From NCBI GenBank assembly GCA_022495005.1, contig JAGYXB010000446.1, forward strand, positions 310,001 through 374,000: a DNA stretch of 64,000 nt, written 5' to 3'. Below the pieces are notes generated by a model. That model was given only the letters and a program-made list of their open reading frames with translations, searched no databases and was not told the DNA's origin. This document shows, piece by piece, positions 1-11,627 of this stretch. Numbering within the stretch: the first letter of the stretch is position 1; the number at the start of each line of letters is the position of its first letter. Source of the DNA: Rhyacophila brunnea (Eukaryota; Arthropoda; Insecta; Trichoptera; Rhyacophilidae). Position numbers and translations under genes: made by a program.

Positions 1-226
1 CTTGAGTACCTACCTATAAGTAGATATATATTTTTAATAATTCGATTCAAATGTTCAGTCAATTCAAATTGAAATGTAGGTAAATGAATTTATTAACATT
101 CCCTACTATTTATCTTGATTTTTTTAAAATAATAATTTTAAGAACTCCCTTTTAATAAAAACATAATATGTAGCTGTAATTACCCCCTCCGCTTTATCCT
201 AATCTACGTTTTAACTTTTCAGCGCA

Positions 227-524
227 ACTATTCTATACACAAGACTGCTATTGGCCGCTATCAGCGGCTATCGAAGGTAGTTTTTCAATTTGTTGTATTT
301 AAGTTTTATAATTTTTACAATAAGATAGTTATAACTGTAACAATAAGTGCTATGTTTTAACAGCACCTCTCTTAGCTGTGCTAACTTTTAGAGTGAGATA
401 GACAATTTTTGACTGTTTTTACAAATTGTAGATAACAATTATAATACCTCAACACAAAAATATTATAAACTACCCGCGATAACTGCCGATAGCGGCCGAT
501 AGCAGTCTTGTGTATAGAATAGAT
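227..524. mobile_element. palindromic MITE (family G), nearly complete copy
   Basis: The two ends are inverted copies of each other over about 45 bases: left CTATTCTATACACAAGACTG and right its reverse complement, both continuing through GATAGCGGC-like sequence. The core contains AACAATAAGTGCTATGTTTTAACAGC, shared with the copies near 26.5 and 62.9 kb. If the ends are trimmed to TTCTATAC, both are flanked by TA, suggesting a Tc1/mariner-mobilised element, but this is uncertain. No coding sequence is present. Confidence 0.75.
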
Positions 525-574
525 GCGCAGCAATGAATACCTAATCTACTGAAAATTTTACAAAGACAGTCGAA

Positions 575-1046
575 ATAATTACAAGATAAAAAGAACTTTT
601 TGTATACAACGTTGTAACAAACTTGACTTGACTAGCTTAAATGATCAAAAAAAATTGTACTTGATAGAAATACTGAATAAATATAGAATACTGCAATGTC
701 ATTTTGACATTTCATATTGATTTCCGTATTAACGCACGTATATATTAATAATTTAGTTGCTAGGATCCCAGGACCCCCTAGCAACTAATAATAGTGTTTT
801 ACTTTTTACGGATTTCTTCCGAAATAACTTTTCATACAAAACAGAATTAACTGAAAATGAATTCAATTCTACTTAAAGATGGCTAAAAGTATTAAAAGAA
901 TGCATTCGCATCGTGTTCTGGTATATTCTAAAAGTTTCAAATGTCTAGCTAGTCGGGAAGTTAGTTAAAAATCGATCGCAATATTTGTACTGGATAAATA
1001 ACCACCGGACAAACAAGAATACGACCTAATCAAAACGTTGTAAAAT
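575..1046 (+). repeat. MITE-like repeat family D, copy 1
   Basis: This is a roughly 470-base repeat found five times in the window. It begins with AATTACAAGATAAAAAGAAC and ends with a motif like AAAAACGTTGTAAAATA. The ends carry a subterminal inverted repeat (ACAACGTTTT-type versus AAAACGTTGT). A small internal hairpin contains TTAGTTGCTAGG and CCTAGCAACTAA. It is non-coding. Confidence 0.75.
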
Positions 1047-2109
1047 ATGAAATAGTTACCTGCCTACGCAATTATTAAAAGATATGTAGGTATTAGTAAT
1101 ATTATGTAAGTGGGGTACTACCTACTACCTGCATTTAAAAAAATTCAATCAGTCAGTCAGAAGTTAGCAATGTTATCAGTATATCGACGTACCTAATAGG
1201 GGCGTGAATGGAGCACTATTGGTTGGCCTATAAATTGTCTAATAATCACTTCAGAATTGAATTGTCAAATCAAGTATCTCTCATTGTTACACAAAGTTTA
1301 ATGCATATGTATATAATAATACCAACGATATAATTTGCCATTTTCGAGTTACTCAAAATTATTGTGTGAGTACACAAAAGTCCCAGGTTAGAGTATACGT
1401 TTTATAACTTTCCACTTTTTGCTACACTGATATGCCTCTTTGCCTGATTACCTTGCATACAATTAGACAAATGATATTCTCTTGCATTATTTACTTAGTA
1501 ATAAATAAATAGGTAATATATATAAAAAAAATATTTTTAGAATGTACTATGTAGGTACCTATATCATTTTCATCCTAGAGCCGGGGTGCAAAGTTGTGAA
1601 GCATATCTATATTCTACCACTCGGTGCGCTCCGGCACCACTACACTAAACATTACAATCCAATCCAAACGTTTAATTGAAATGTGATATTGCAAAATGTT
1701 GGCTATCGATAAATTGAGGCATTATTGTACCGAAACATTTAAAAGCGCTAAGGTTTTCTACGGGTTAGGTACAATCTTAAATCTTGTGAATTATTCGTAG
1801 AATAAAAACAAATATATTTTATTGGTCATCCGGGGTCAATTCACCGCTAGATAAAAGTCTTCCCTAACTCATTGCACTCTCCTCGAACGTGAGCTTTTCA
1901 TTGCCACGTATTTCTGCTGAGCTTTTGTTTGAACTGTTTTTTTCTGTGCTATTTTCCCTCTTGGTGTCTCTTGACTACCACTGTATGACGATATTAATTG
2001 ACCAAAGCTCATCAAATCACCAAGCAACGTATCCAACCAATATCCAACATAACTTGGCAACATTTATCATATTTTTTCTGCAATAGTCTTTCCGTATTTA
2101 AGCCCAACG
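1047..2109. other. AT-rich upstream sequence without recognised gene
   Basis: No coding exon or RNA is visible. Around 1785-1815 there is a fragment of the tail module seen at 17.6 and 47.1 kb (TTAAATCTTGTGAATTATTC). Short ORFs at 1869-2086 are chance frames. Confidence 0.5.
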
Positions 2110-2111
2110 TA

Positions 2112-3411
2112 CGAGGGTGGGTCAATAAGTCCTTAGAAAAGCCGACAGGTGGCGCGACTAGTACTGTAAGCGGTTTGTTTTCATGCAGCGGCACTACCGA
2201 TTCAGTATGCTGCGAAGTTTCAATCAGATTGGTCGGGTTGTTGTGTGTTTCTCGTACATTTTAAAAAAAAAATTTGCTTGTGGAAAATGGAAAAATGGAA
2301 AATGGAGAAAATTGAGTTTAGAGCTGTTATTAAACATTTTAATATAAAGGGTTAACAGCAAAGGAAATAAAAAATGAGTTGGATTTAGTTCACGGCATAT
2401 CTGCTCCTTCACTTGCAACTATTTATAACTGGTTAAATGAATTTAAACGTGGTCGTACATCAACAAAGGATGAACCACGCTCAGGACGTTCTGTAGAGTT
2501 GACTACACCAGAAATGATCAATAAAATCCACGATATGGTGTTAAGTGACCGAAGATTAAAGTTGAGTGAGATAATTGAGGTTACAGGGATCTCAAAGGTA
2601 GCGTCATTTCTATTTTACATGACAAATTGGGCATGAAAAATATTTCTGCAAGATGGGTGCCGCGTTTGCTCACAGTCGACAATAAACGCAATAGGGTGGT
2701 GGCCTCTAAAGCCTTGTTGTCGCTCATGCAACGCAATCCGGATGAATTTTTTCGTCGCTTTGTGACTGTAGATGAAACATGGATACACCACTATACTCCC
2801 GAGACGAAAGAACAGTCAAAGCAGTAGATTGCGAAGACAAACCATGTCCAAAGAAGGCGAAAACCGTAAAATCAGCTGGTAAAGGTTATGGCTACTGTAT
2901 TTTGGGATGCACGTAAAATTATTTTCGTTGACTATTTGGAAAAAGGAAAAACAATAACAGGGGATTATTATGCATCTTTATTGGACCAGCTAAAAAACAA
3001 AATTGAAGAAAACGGCCTCATTTAAAAAGGAAAAAAATCCTCTTTCATCAGGACAATGCCCGTGTTCACACATGTTTACGATCAATGGCTAAAATTGAAG
3101 AATTGAAGTTCGAATTGGTCGACCACCCACCGTATTCGCCAGATTTAGCCCCCAGTGACTTTTCCTTTTCCCAAACTTAAAAAAATGGCTAAGTGGACAA
3201 CGTTTTTTTCAAATGAAGAAGTCATCGATCGGAAAAATGCTTATTTTGAGGACCTTCCGAAAACTTATTTTTCTGACGGTTTAAAAAAAATTGAGAAACG
3301 TCTAACCAAGTGTATTGAGCTCCAAGGAAATTATGTTGAGAAATAAAAAAAAAATACAAAAATAAAACCTGTTTTAATGCTTTTTTCTAAGGAATTATTG
3401 ACCCACCCTCG
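2112..3411 (+). mobile_element. mariner element, full length with TIRs and TA duplication
   Basis: This is a 1300-base element flanked by TA at 2110-2111 and 3412-3413. The 5' terminal repeat starts CGAGGGTGGGTCAATAAG and the 3' end is its reverse complement with one mismatch over 29 bases (AAT in place of AAG). The length and ends are those of a complete mariner. It lies about 2.3 kb upstream of the unc-4 homeobox exon and was presumably inserted by transposition. Its transposase is inactivated. Confidence 0.95.
2287..3346 (+). pseudogene. mariner transposase pseudogene (DD34D type)
   Basis: The gene would catalyse cut-and-paste transposition of the surrounding element. Recognisable blocks run in order across three frames. 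They are an N-terminal helix-turn-helix region (APSLATIYNWLNEFKRG), WVPRLLT at the linker, FVTVDETWIHHY with the first catalytic Asp, FHQDNARVHT with the second, YSPDLAPSDF with the third (D, not E, as in mariners), and a C-terminal CIELQGNYVEK just before the stop. Damage is visible. One base is missing near 2360, another near 2597, an in-frame TAG at about 2826 probably replaces a Trp codon, and at least two more frame disruptions occur after that near 3020-3170. It cannot make a full protein. The motif set is typical of the widespread insect mariners; I do not assign a subfamily firmly. Confidence 0.92.
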
Positions 3412-3413
3412 TA

Positions 3414-5666
3414 TATATCAATACTACGTCAACTTTATTGCTGCCTTACATATTTTAGGGTTCTTATTTCACATATTTTTTTTATTTACATGAAATATTA
3501 ATCTTCTGTCACATTCGTTAGTTGTATTATAGTAGAAGGTCCATCATCTGGATACAGATTATAGTCCTTTCTTAAAAATACTTTACGTAATGTATCTTCT
3601 TCCAAAGGCTGTACAATCTGACATTGATCTTACCTGCCTCCCGAAAAAGGTTTCTTAAGAGAAAATTACATAATGTACGTTTATTTTTTTTAATAAAGTA
3701 TATGTACCTACACATTTCCACCAAAAAATACTTTATTTCTAACCGGCATTTTTAGCAATAACCCAATTCTTAAATTATTACATACATTAAATTTAATATT
3801 AAATAAATCCAAGGTACAGCAGCGAAAGTATGTTAAAAATTTCCCATTTAAGGGAGCGCGTTGCAGAGACAGCGGATATAATAATTTCTAAGTTAGATTT
3901 ATATTTTTACAAGCGCCACGGGAGGGGAGCGAAATATTCCGTTCAATTTTCACTTAGCAATTTGCGTTGTAAAAACGGCAGTAAATTTTGAGAAACTATC
4001 CCACTTTCCTTTAATAAAAAGCCCACAAAGGGATGATTTCAAAGTTTTTTTATTGTTATATGCGTGGATTTTAATGTCCGTATTTATCAGGAAATACACA
4101 AATTAATCTGTTTTGTCGTATTTCTAATATTGACAGATTTTATAGCAAGTAACGGTTTGGTTAAGTACCTAAATATATTTTGTTTATTTACTATTAGCGT
4201 TTATTTGAAAACAACCATATTATATTGATAGCACCTTAATGAATCATTTGTTTTGTATCTTTTCTAGCAATTCATAATGTTAAATTATTACTGAAATCGA
4301 GTATTATGCAGTTTGTATACATACATAATAATTAATGCAACATCGACTAAATAATGTTTGCAGTTAAATCGTTTACCTCCAAGCGATAGCCAACTCGCAC
4401 ACGGTCCTAATATTTTATCTGAAATACGACTATTTTATTCAAAATTTTAGCATGTAATTTGACACAGTTTTAGATAAAAGTTCGCCTTACAGCAAACCCC
4501 ATCTGTTATAACAGCTCTACTCACTGATATGGAATAGTACAATAATCTCGTCAATCAGACTATGAATTCAATTTACAAGAAGTAAAGGGTATGTACTTGA
4601 TAAAGATTGAATTTAAATTATCGATAGTAGGTACATAGCAGGGGTGGCTGTACCTTAAAGGTTCGCAGGGACCATCCCCACATCGCTATAATGACGAAAA
4701 TACACGTCCGTTTATGATTGTCATAATATACCTACTTAATTACTTGATTAATATGATTTATTTAATTTATTTTATCCGTCTAAATCCGTCGCAATTTTAT
4801 AGAGATATTTATTATTATTATGCAAGTAAATAAAGCAATGATTGTTAATTATGTAATAACATAATGATGATTGCGTGGTATTAAAATAATTAATTTAATA
4901 AAATACGTCCGATTATACGGTGACACCTATGTACAAATTTAATTAAGAAAGATATAGCGTCTATTTTCCCGTTATTATTATCCCATCGCCGTAGTGAAAA
5001 TCTCGTTCTACAAAGTAAAATTAATAATAATGCATTAGCGATAGTATACGCATACTGGGGAGCGAATCAAATAACCAATAAGTGAGTAAATACGCTCGCT
5101 GTATGTCGTTGTTCAACACTGATAATTATTTTAAATCTATAATACCTAACAATAATAATTATTAATTACGTTTATATTTTTAAGCATGCTCTTTAGATGT
5201 GATTAAGTAACGACTCAGATAATCATATTATTTATTCTGAAAAAATATTCATTTCCTTATTAGTAGCTTGGTACATAATGTAGGTATAATATGATAAAGT
5301 AGGTAGGTATGTATATTTAATAATTAATGGCTAAACCCCACCACCTAGAAAGTCAGCGAGCCGCCACTGGTACATAAGAATTGATATTTAATTCTTTTGG
5401 AGAATATGAAATATTATAATTAACAAGTATAAAGATTTCAACTAAGTTCCGAATAATTTGCGATTGCGTTGAGTTTGTATGTGCGAGTCAGTCATGAGTC
5501 AGTGTTTGACAAAATGTTTCATAATTAGGTATATAATGTTAATCTATCATGTAAATTCGTCCCTTTTTGCATTGGCATATGTTCAATAATTGGGGATGGA
5601 AACTTAAAACGTATCTATCTATTCGTTATTAATTTTGTTATAAAATACGTTTTCCGCTTTTTCCAG
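3414..5666. other. sequence between mariner and unc-4 homeobox exon
   Basis: AT-rich, with no unc-4 exon recognisable. It contains one short open frame on the minus strand with a plausible terminal-exon structure (3498-3617, listed separately). Around 4640 and 5340-5373 there are GGTGGCT and GCCGCCACTGG stretches resembling transposon ends, but they do not pair convincingly. Confidence 0.4.
3498..3617 (-). CDS. possible 3'-terminal coding exon, unidentified
   Basis: On the minus strand a 40-codon frame runs from a possible acceptor (AATGTCAG) to TAA, and an AATAAA follows the stop within about 20 bases. The encoded end is charged and ordinary-looking, with segments PLEEDTLRKVFLRKDYNLYP and GPSTIIQLTNVTED. 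An in-frame TAA lies five codons upstream of the proposed junction, so the frame can only be coding if spliced. I do not recognise the family. It could be the last exon of a gene on the opposite strand, a retrotransposon or gene fragment, or chance. Nothing else in the neighbourhood can be joined to it by eye. Confidence 0.25.
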   Translation of the reverse strand: MVQPLEEDTLRKVFLRKDYNLYPDDGPSTIIQLTNVTED

Positions 5667-5839
5667 GGAACCAAGACTGCGACGATGCGGACGGTGGAAA
5701 GCGGCGAAGGTCGCGGACCAACTTCAACTCATGGCAGCTTGAGGAGTTGGAGAGGGCATTTCTCGCGTCGCACTACCCCGACGTCTTCATGAGGGAGGCC
5801 TTGGCCATGAGACTGGACCTCAAGGAGAGCAGAGTTGCG
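5667..5839 (+). CDS. unc-4: unc-4 homeobox gene, exon with homeodomain residues 1-46 (internal exon)
   Basis: This exon encodes 57 residues after a split first codon. A short acidic lead-in ([11 protein letters not shown]) is followed by homeodomain residues 1-46. Core positions are all present: R5, F8, L16, F20 and L40, with the family-typical [19 protein letters not shown] in helices 1-3. It is bounded by a good acceptor (TTTTTCCAG) and a donor (GCG|GTAAGG). The exon ends in phase 0 exactly between homeodomain residues 46 and 47, a classical intron position in paired-like homeobox genes, and joins in frame to the exon at 33375. In nematodes and flies UNC-4 is a nuclear DNA-binding repressor that specifies neuron identity, working with Groucho-type co-repressors. 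The exon begins two bases into a codon, so at least one upstream exon exists; I could not recognise it in 1-5666. The vertebrate homolog is Uncx. Identification rests on the homeodomain and the flanking conserved blocks in the next exons. Confidence 0.95.
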
Positions 5840-6202
5840 GTAAGGGTAACTTAAATATTTTAACAATTTATTAAAGTTTTATTTTATTATTTGGGGATGA
5901 AACATTTAGGACTTTTGGACTTGGTAAAATTTGTAATGGACTTATCTTAGTTTGGTAATAATATTACTAAACTGGTCAAATAATATACTATTTTATAACA
6001 TTTAATGTAGGTACATATCTACGTATGTAATTAGTAGAATAAAAATGGTTCAGAAAAAAGTCCGTATATTTCAAATGAGAGAATTGTCTATGTGCATTTT
6101 TTTTTTATCTTGATCCTCAAATTAGATAGATTATAAAACTTGTAAGGACTTAGATTAGATAGGTACCAACTTAAAAAACACATAATGTCTTAAACTAAAT
6201 AT

Positions 6203-6460
6203 TATGGCCGATGGCCAAGCAACTAACTCATCGGCTTATAATAACATGGGTCCTAGGTTCAAATCCTGGGTCTGGCATGTATACATATTATTGTTTTTTT
6301 AATGTGTGTTTGAAGTCAGAGTATGGACTTACTAGGTTGAGTAAGTGGCTAACATCAATTTCTTTTAAAAACAAATGTCTGTTAGGTAATGCAAACCTCC
6401 ACTCTGTGAAGGCCCATATTATGATCTTCTTAGGATCAGACATGATCAAAAAAAAAATAT
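6203..6460 (+). mobile_element. SINE-A (tRNA-derived), copy 1
   Basis: It has a tRNA-like head with a type II box A-like TGGCCAAGCAACTAA and box B GGTTCAAATCC, followed by the family body (TCTGGCA, AATGTGTGTTTGAAGTCAG, GACTTACTAGGTTGAG, CTAACATCAATTTC, CAAACCTCCACTCTG, GGATCAGACATGATC) and an A-rich tail. At least seven other copies or fragments occur in the window. The head resembles tRNA-Ser/Leu because of the GGCCGAGCGG-type box A. Confidence 0.85.
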
Positions 6461-7084
6461 TAATGTAGTATAGGTACAGTAAAAAAAAAAATTAAAAAAA
6501 AAACCGTAAATGTTTAGAACCAGAAGCAACACATTCCAAAACTGTCGTGGGAAGACTCTATTAACGTCAAATTTATTATATCGAAATTACACTGCGAGTT
6601 ATTAAAAACGATTGAGTAATATAGATGAATAAATTAGCGGTGAGTTATAACCAGAAATTATTAAGTAGGCATTATTGAAATTACGAACAGTGAACAATCT
6701 TGGCGAAAGACATTTATTTACCTACTGGTATCATAGAAAAAATGAAGAAAAAATACTATGATATTGCATACTTTTCTCTATTAGAAAACCTGCATTCATT
6801 TTATGCACTGGTAGACAATATTTGTTGATCATTGAATTGTACTTACTACAACTTACTCTAGTAGGTTTAAATTCCCTTTCATTTTTGTTTCAAAATGTAT
6901 GACAATTCATTAGATCGGGGAACGCAAATATACTGGGAAGTGGTTTGCTTTTTGGGTGAAGCTGTTATGGCCAATTAATAAATACAACAATGCAGACGAT
7001 GTCTTAATTGATTAAGATTGTATTCAATCGCAATAAATGTATATAGTAATTGGAATGGCCTTGCTTGATTTCAATTGAATACAT

Positions 7085-7572
7085 TTGGAATCAAGTAAGA
7101 CCTTCGTTGACGCAATGCTGCCTGCGTTACCATGTGTTTTGGTTCTAAGAAGGTCGCATTAAAGTTTGTCACGCAAACGATACGCGCATTCAATATTCGT
7201 AATTCTTCTTTCACGCTGTCACGCCCCAGCATTATTAAGCACAAGTTCGCGCCACTTCCCTCGGTCCATCGCCAACTCTCGCACCTCCCGCCATGCCAGA
7301 CCTGCAGCGCGTATATCACTTTTTTGCCACCACTGCAGGGTGAGAGAGGACCGGCCGCGGCGACGAAACCCTTGAGACTATGCCACAAAGGTACGAAGTG
7401 TCGCACTCTCTGGCGGCAACCGGAACACATGTCCCAACCACGTAAAGCTTCTCTTCGCGATTACCTCAATCACCGAAGGCTGCTGTATCCGCTCATGAAC
7501 TTGAGTGTTTGTAACGCGGTCGTACTGATGTACTCCTAAGATTCGACGGAGACATCGATTCTTAAAGCTCAA
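7085..7572 (-). pseudogene. non-LTR retrotransposon (LINE) reverse transcriptase C-terminal remnant
   Basis: The minus strand encodes the C-terminal region downstream of the polymerase domain typical of many insect LINEs. In order: FKNRCLRRILGVHQYDRV, NTQVHERIQQPSVIEVI, WLGHVFRLP, then, after an in-frame TAG, LAWREVRELAMDRGKWRELV and a further stop. The RCLRRILG and WLGHV.R.P motifs identify it. The polymerase and endonuclease domains are absent, so this is a 5'-truncated dead copy. The plus-strand frames of up to 135 codons across it are antisense shadows. Confidence 0.85.
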
Positions 7573-7794
7573 AAGCTGAGGCCAATATTAGTAATATTTT
7601 ATAAAAGTCAGGTGGAAATTGTACTTCTTGCGTTTTATGGCCTGACCATCTTCTGGCGTTATGGCCTGACCATCATCTAAGTCGACGCTTAGGTATGGTG
7701 ATGGTATGGTGACTAATTTTGTATTTATATTTTATTAATCTTTTATGTGGCAATATACAAGGTTCGAGACCATCAAAATACACCAGGTTTGGGT

Positions 7795-8245
7795 CCCGGG
7801 TGTGAAAAATTACATGATATTTTTCATTGGACCCAGGCATGGCCCCCACAAGGGGGGGCTGGCAGGGCTCTAGCCTAGGGGCTCGGCGTGACGACTCGAC
7901 CGATAAGTGAGATACTTATTGATCGATGATAGAGTACAGACCACAAAATTGCTCTAATAGTAAAAAAAGTCTATTTTGGTTCAATAATTATTAATAATTA
8001 AAATATTTGATTGTACAATGCAATTTTTAACTGTGTACCTAACTCGACAACTCCATAATTCAAATGGATGTACATATTAAAAATACAAAAAATCTCTAAA
8101 AATAGACCTTAATTTTACCGCGTACACCATGGAAAACGCTACTGTATCGCGTTATACTGACTTTACTCTTAGCGATAGGTAGGGGGCCTGCCAAACAATA
8201 TCGCCTGGGGGCCCGCTTCAGGATATGGGGGCCATGGACCCAGGT
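7795..8245. repeat. repeat family F, copy 1
   Basis: Ends contain GGGTCC and GGACCC (TTTGGGTCCCGGG at left, ATGGACCCAGG at right). The right part, read in reverse complement, matches 46.84-47.06 kb: CTGAAGCGGGC, CTACCTATCGCTAAG, a segment ending TTTTTTGTATTT, then CCA(T/C)TTGAAT. It is non-coding and probably a DNA-transposon derivative. Confidence 0.55.
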
Positions 8246-8337
8246 ATATACCTAATAGTTTGTGTTCAGTGGTAAACATCCATTTCTCGTAATAATCAAA
8301 ATATGGAGGCCAGTCTTATTATTGGGACCGAAAATAA

Positions 8338-8714
8338 TGATGCAAATATGCGTCTTCCGAAAGTGGTCGTGTTTTTCTAGTCGGTCCTGTACCTATCCAC
8401 GGAAATGTTCAGAATCATCTGTTATGATATAAGCTGTAGGTATAAATGCGTAATAAGTTCGTGTCGCGCTGCCGGCGCAGCGGGTGTTAAATCGTTTGCA
8501 ACGTGTTATTAAACGCCATTACTGAAAACAAATAAATCTTTGGAAAATTGTGACTGATAGCATAATAATTATTTTCGCAGCAACCGATCGCGGCTCGTAG
8601 ATCGATATCATCTGAATACGTACCTGTACGATGTATCTATAGTCTATGACCTGTACCTATCTCCTTCGGATTAGGTTAGATATATTTAGACTTTTAGATT
8701 GGATAAGTGGTTAA
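8338..8714 (+). repeat. repeat family H, copy 1
   Basis: About 370 bases that match 24.23-24.53 kb in the same orientation. Shared blocks include GTCTTCCGAAAGTGGTCGTG, TTGCAACGTGTTATTAAA, TGTGACTGATAGCATAATAA, CCTATCTCCTTC and GATTAGGTTAGAT. There is no coding sequence. The nature is unknown. Confidence 0.65.
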
Positions 8715-8760
8715 AAGAAAAATAAAAGATTATAGAATTAATTGTTAATTAGATATTCTT

Positions 8761-9240
8761 ATTTTACCACGTTTTTCTTAGCTCGTATTCTTGTTTGTCC
8801 GATGATTGTTTATCCAGTACAAATCTTGCAATCGATTTTTAACTAACTTCCCGACTAGCTAGACATTTTAAACTTTTAGAATATATCAGAATACGATGCC
8901 AATGCATTCTTTTGATACTTTTAGCCATCTTTAAGCAGAATTAAATTCATTTTCAGTTCATTCTGATTTGTATAAAAAGTTATTTCGGAAGAAATCCGTA
9001 ATCCAATCCACTATTATTGGTTGCTAAGGGGGTGGTCATAGCAACTAAATTATTAATATATACGTGCGTAACAATGGAAAACAAAATGACATTTCAGTAG
9101 GTATTCTATATTTGTTTGTTGCAAAATAGCAAAAAAATGATTTGTTGACAATTGCCTTATTTGTCCTAAATTATTGATACATAGAATTGACAAGTTTTCG
9201 AATTGAAAATTTAAAAACGTGATAAAAAAAAATGTAATTA
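8761..9240 (-). repeat. MITE-like repeat family D, copy 2 (inverted)
   Basis: This is the reverse complement of the family at 575, 27.2, 29.6 and 58.4 kb. This copy begins TACCACGTTTTTCTTAGC and retains the internal GTTGCTAAGGGGG hairpin. It lies in unc-4 intron 1 in the opposite orientation to copies 3 and 4. Confidence 0.75.
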
Positions 9241-9785
9241 TTTAGTATTTTTTCGCATTTATATAATACCAACACTAATTCACCCCCAATTCACCACTAA
9301 TTCGAAGGAAAATATAATTTACTGTTTTTTATTTATCGGCAAGTAGGTACATATATGATTGTTATATTCCTCCCTAATTCCTTGAATTATTGTTCAGTTT
9401 TATGAGGTATTATAAGTACAAATGCGCAGAGGTGAAAGTTTCGTATTGCGTATGGGGCGCATTTTTTATTAATGACCCGGGTGCTAAAACACCTCGCTAT
9501 ACCCCTATTTATTGACTTGTTAACGTTACATCATTTTGACATAGTAATCATCAATGGGGTAGTGTTAGGAAAAATAGTGCCGGATCGCAGGATATTTTAA
9601 ATCATAATAACCACCCCGCCGCAATCCAAAAGCATTTGATGTATCTACCAATAATTCTTTATAAATTGACCACTTTCGGTTAAAAAGATGCCTTATACAT
9701 TTTTTCATAATTACATCGGAATTGGACTGACTAATCGCTTCTCTCGCATTTTTACCTTCAGTTTACTGGATATTAATAAATCTAT

Positions 9786-10223
9786 ACAGGTAAACCCTGC
9801 CTAAACCAAACCACAATAGTTTAGATATGCTATGTGCTATCCGATAAAAATAGTGCACACTTTTTTAGTCATACTAATTTGTTTTCGTTGAATACCTATA
9901 ATAGGTATTACAGTTGTTGGTGGTTTCCCCAAACCATAAGAGATAAAAAAATAATATTCTTCTATTTATAAAATATCTTAAACTATGTATGATTTGAAGG
10001 CATTATTGTAGATATTTTATAGACTACTATTTTTGACTATTTATTGTCTATTAATTATAGTTTGATATACGCAGGGCTTGATTAATTTTCAAAAACTAAC
10101 TAACAATATATGCACATTGTAGTCTTAGTTGAATAAAAACAAATATGGTATGTCTATTAAAGTTTAGTGTACCTACGCTATTTGTGTCGGGTCTTAAAAG
10201 CTTACTTCCACCCATCGCCAGTG
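9786..10223 (+). repeat. MITE family E, copy 1 (left end lost)
   Basis: The body contains ACCCTGCCTAAACCAAACCA, AAATATCTTAAACTATG and its inverted partner, and TTGAATAAAAACAAATATG. The right terminal repeat is present in the form TTAAAAGCTTACTTCCACCC followed by ATCGCCAGTG. The corresponding left terminus is missing. Confidence 0.65.
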
Positions 10224-10352
10224 GTATCTACCTGATATTTGAAATTCTCGTTTTTTTTAAGTTTAAAATAACTATAACTTATACCTGCCATATTATTATC
10301 AAAATCTACGTGGTTTCATAATATTGTGTGTAACATACCTAATATTGATGAG

Positions 10353-10478
10353 GGTTACATTATTGAACACAAATATACTACATATATCTACATCAATGAT
10401 AATCATGAATATAAATTGACTATCGGGGTAAACCCTGTATTTTGTGGGTTTGTATATTTGTGTTCAATAGTGTAATCC
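10353..10478. repeat. inverted repeat (26-27 bp arms)
   Basis: Left arm GGTTACATTATTGAACACAA... (10353-10378) and right arm (10452-10478) are reverse complements with about three differences, separated by 73 bases. It is probably a small MITE; no second copy was noticed. Confidence 0.6.
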
Positions 10479-11528
10479 ATAAATTTTAGTCAATGATTGA
10501 TAGGTATCGGTATTAGTTTGTATAAAAAGTCTTGCCCATATAACATTATATTGTAACTAGTTTACGCGTACAGTTAAATCATGTTGATATGGTGATATAT
10601 CGCCATAAAACACGGCAATTAACACGCTTGTATGACATTGATGACAAGATAATGTGACCGTTACATACGAAAAGTACCTACCACACAAGTCATAAAGCTG
10701 TCGTTAAACAAGTCATAAAGTTTGTAATGTTTTTGTAAAAAATAGAACAACTATCACACTAGATTTGTAAAGGTAGTGCTGTATGTAATATGTATGTTCG
10801 TAAACGCACGAGTTTATACTCGTTTGCTTATTATTTTTTTTTTAATTTGAATTATCTAATCACTTTAATCCTAATGGAATTATGATGAGCATACTAAATA
10901 AGTTATAAAGGTGTAATTTATATGTCAAAAATAGTCAACCTGTATAGGTATTATTATTAAATAAATGTTTTGTATGTAGGTAGGTATATTGTGGATTTGA
11001 AATTTGTATCATATAATATTTCAATAAGGTAATAAATCTTATCTCCGAGCCAAGGCCCACCGTAAAAGTCAGGCCGTGGCATGAAACTGTAAATTTCTGT
11101 CACAGTGATAGCTATTTCTCATATTTCGAGTACAATAATATGATAAACTGTTCTGTTTGTAGAAAATGATGAAAGTTTCATATACAAATTAATAATTAAT
11201 TTGAACAAAAAATCTTCATTTACTGCGAATAGCTTAGTGCATTCTATTAGAAAATAATCAATATCTAGCATTATTATCGTTACCCGGTCTGTCTATAGTC
11301 GGCCTTTACTCAAAACCAGTGTTTCGTATGTGCTATTTTGCAGAAAATGATTTAAGTATGCATCTACCTACAAATTTAGTACCTAACTAAAGTAACCATT
11401 CTTTCTGAGGCAGTTTACCTTTTCTCTTTAGATACCATTTAGAAGTCGAAAGTTCATAAAAATACGTTTTCCCGAAAGTGTTATTTTTGACATAGGACAC
11501 ATTTCCTCTGAGGTATAGAAATAATTTT

Positions 11529-11627
11529 GACAACGAATTTGTTTCAATGAAAACAAATAAGTACAAAGTTTAGTGTGCACTAGTTATGTCGAAATTAAAA
11601 CAGCCTAAACACCCTTCACCATTACTA
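11529..11627 (+). repeat. MITE family E, 3' fragment
   Basis: It contains the end-proximal blocks AATGAAAACAAATAAGTAC, AAGTTTAGTGTGCACTA and CAGCCTAAACACCCTTCACC, matching the right end of family E at 46.4 kb. Confidence 0.5.

Noticed and set aside
4640..5373. A 730-bp element bounded by AGGGGTGGCTGTACC and GAGCCGCCACTGG
   Set aside because: The ends share only the first few bases in inverted orientation and no target duplication or second copy was seen.
7132..7539. 135-codon plus-strand open frame
   Set aside because: It is antisense to a recognisable LINE reverse transcriptase remnant, whose GC-rich codons keep the other strand open.
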